DNA of 25,306 bases. It comes from JBIQLO01 sp044464175. Its GTDB lineage: Bacteria; Planctomycetota; Phycisphaerae; Tepidisphaerales; Tepidisphaeraceae. The translations under genes and the position numbers were made by a program. The notes beneath the pieces were generated by a model that ran no database searches, was not told the origin of the DNA, and saw nothing but the letters and a program-made list of their open reading frames with translations. Of the stretch, positions 24,166 through 25,306 are shown piece by piece; position 1 is the first letter of the stretch, and the number at the start of each line of letters is the position of its first letter. Location of the stretch: the NCBI GenBank assembly GCA_044464175.1, contig JBIQLO010000035.1, positions 1 to 25,306 of the forward strand, given 5' to 3'.

Positions 24166-24205
24166 GCACTTGCCAGTTGCTAGTCCTGCAGGACGGCTAA
24201 AGCCG
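24166..24205. repeat. Palindromes in the spacer between the two adaptor genes
   Basis: GTCCTGCAGGAC (24183-24194) is a perfect palindrome, and CGGCT/AGCCG with an AA loop (24194-24205) adjoins it. The preceding TTGCCAGTTGC (24169-24179) is related to the TTGCCGGTTGCC core of the tsf terminator. No T-tract follows. Confidence 0.5.
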
Positions 24206-24224
24206 ACCCTCTGTCTATCTTGCG

Positions 24225-25094
24225 TCAGTCTTTACTTGCGCTCAGCAGCTTTTCCGGCAGCTTGACGGTCACCTGCAGGCCGCTGGGAAGGCCGGCGGGG
24301 TTGGGCATCTCCAGGCGGACCAGGCGGGTGCCGCTGGCGGCGTCGGCGAAGGGGGAGAGAAAAATCACCCTAGCGTCGGCCGCGTTTTTCCCGCCTTCCT
24401 GCTGCACGGAGAGGGTGTCGCCCAGGTTCAGCTCGGCCGCTTGACGGCTGGGGAGGTGGACCTCCACCCACAACGGATCATTCTTAACGACGGTGCAGGA
24501 GGGTTTGTTCGGATCGACCACCTCGCCCAGGCCCAGATTGAGCTTTTCGACCAGCCCGTCAATGGGGCTTTTGAGGTGCATGAGCTCGACTTTGATCTTC
24601 TGGCGGTCGGTCTGGAGTTTTTTCTGTTTTTGCTCCTGCTGAGCCTGCTGGACCTTGATTTCGGCCAAAGCGGCGGCCAGCTGGGCCTCGCGGAGCTCCT
24701 CCTGGGAGGCGACGTTGTTTTTGGCCATGTTTTCGTAGCGAAGGAGGGAGTTTTTCTTGGAGGCCAGGTCGGTCTTGGCGAACTGGATGGGCAGGTCGGA
24801 ATCGGCCTCGAGGCGAAGGGCCTCGTAGAGCTTCTGCTCCATGCGGTCATCCTCGGCCATCAGTTCCTGCCCTTTTTGGATTTTGTCCCCCTCCTTGACC
24901 AGGACCGAGCCGATGATGCCGGGGCCGTCGAAGGAGAGTTCCAGACGCTGGCTGGGGAGGGTGGTGCCCAAAACAGTGCCGCTGTCGGCGGCGGGGAAGA
25001 CCTGCCCGCGCGCCACCGCGGCCGGGAGGGCCGCCAGGGTCAGGAGGGTGATCCATCGGGTGATTCGAGTTCGCCTTGGTTGAAACATCATCAT
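24225..25094 (-). CDS. Exported HlyD/RND-type periplasmic adaptor
   Basis: This 289-residue protein has a signal peptide (positively charged start, hydrophobic core about 14-25, likely cleavage near residue 30) and no other membrane helix, so it is exported. The adaptor architecture is clear: a lipoyl half with LSFDGPGIIGSVLVKEGDKIQKGQELM (about 53-80), a long helical hairpin (about 85-170, coiled-coil, Gln/Lys-rich), then MHLKSPIDGLVEKLNLGLGEVV (about 172-193) and a beta-barrel. It resembles membrane-fusion proteins of RND and ABC export systems, but no pump gene follows; the downstream genes are GAF-HlyD, PqqD-M50-HlyD and a short SecA. Three ATG codons occur in a row (25094, 25091, 25088), and the exact one is uncertain; GGAAAGG lies just upstream. 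It is the first gene of the minus-strand run. Confidence 0.88.
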   Translation of the reverse strand: MMMFQPRRTRITRWITLLTLAALPAAVARGQVFPAADSGTVLGTTLPSQRLELSFDGPGIIGSVLVKEGDKIQKGQELMAEDDRMEQKLYEALRLEADSDLPIQFAKTDLASKKNSLLRYENMAKNNVASQEELREAQLAAALAEIKVQQAQQEQKQKKLQTDRQKIKVELMHLKSPIDGLVEKLNLGLGEVVDPNKPSCTVVKNDPLWVEVHLPSRQAAELNLGDTLSVQQEGGKNAADARVIFLSPFADAASGTRLVRLEMPNPAGLPSGLQVTVKLPEKLLSASKD

Positions 25095-25139
25095 TGGCCT
25101 TTCCGTTCGCCGCCCCCTGGCCCCACCTCAAGGGAGTAT

Positions 25140-25167
25140 AAAATAGGGATATTGGGCCAATTGGCAA
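25140..25167 (-). promoter_or_regulatory. Possible promoter of the envelope gene run
   Basis: On the minus strand TTGCCA (25167-25162) is 16 bp from TATTTT (25145-25140), with an overlapping TATACT (25140-25135) as an alternative -10. It lies about 45 bp upstream of the adaptor gene, the first of the minus-strand run. Confidence 0.4.
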
Positions 25168-25306
25168 CCGTTGCAGGCGCTATAATCCCTACGGTAGAGC
25201 TCCCTTACATCATCGGCGCAAGGGGTTTAGGCTCCCCAGTGGCAGTGGCTGGGCGCGGGGGATCAGGCCAGGACTTCGGCAGGGGTCGGGGGGAGGGGGA
25301 GGGGTT
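25168..25306. other. Non-coding edge of window
   Basis: No convincing coding region is seen on either strand. A TATAAT occurs at 25181-25186 on the plus strand but has no -35 partner at proper spacing. The last 30 bases are G-rich. Confidence 0.4.

Noticed and set aside
1..25306. tRNA or rRNA genes
   Set aside because: No cloverleaf-like sequence or conserved rRNA segment was recognised by eye; a covariance-model scan was not possible.

Overview
The window is GC-rich, densely coded chromosomal DNA. Several features suggest a planctomycete, probably a Phycisphaerae-like lineage. These are a PTPS-III-type pterin enzyme replacing FolB, a short second SecA, a PqqD-M50-HlyD fusion, an McsA/McsB pair outside a clp operon, and many short hairpin and tandem repeats between genes. 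The taxonomy is inference; there is no rRNA gene here.

Left part (1-9.3 kb): an exported SH3-domain protein with an intrinsic terminator; a 6-phosphogluconate dehydrogenase and a small membrane protein on the minus strand; a zinc-free quinone oxidoreductase and an FGGY sugar kinase on the plus strand; an overlapping OmpR-type response regulator and histidine kinase; and the McsA-McsB protein-arginine kinase pair.

Middle part (9.3-17.2 kb): a PTPS-family enzyme with Glu in place of the catalytic Cys, just downstream of a clan-D alpha-galactosidase; anthranilate synthase component I (trpE); a tail-anchored coiled-coil protein; a periplasmic-binding lipoprotein whose start codon lies in an 8-bp tandem repeat; and the translation genes rpsB-tsf, closed by a strong hairpin terminator.

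Right part (17.2-25.1 kb, all minus strand): a run of envelope genes. In transcription order these are a periplasmic adaptor with a signal peptide, a GAF-HlyD membrane fusion protein, a small four-helix-bundle (S23/IVP-like) cassette, a PqqD-M50-HlyD membrane protein, and a SecA that stops at the beginning of the helical scaffold domain. I consider this the best candidate for an uncharacterised system: a SecA motor, a membrane metalloprotease with a peptide-binding-like domain, and three HlyD-type adaptor modules, one with cytosolic sensor domains. No outer-membrane channel, ABC ATPase or substrate peptide is visible in the window, so its function is open. The four-helix-bundle gene looks like a later insertion, because it has lower GC and is flanked by inverted copies of a 10-bp motif.
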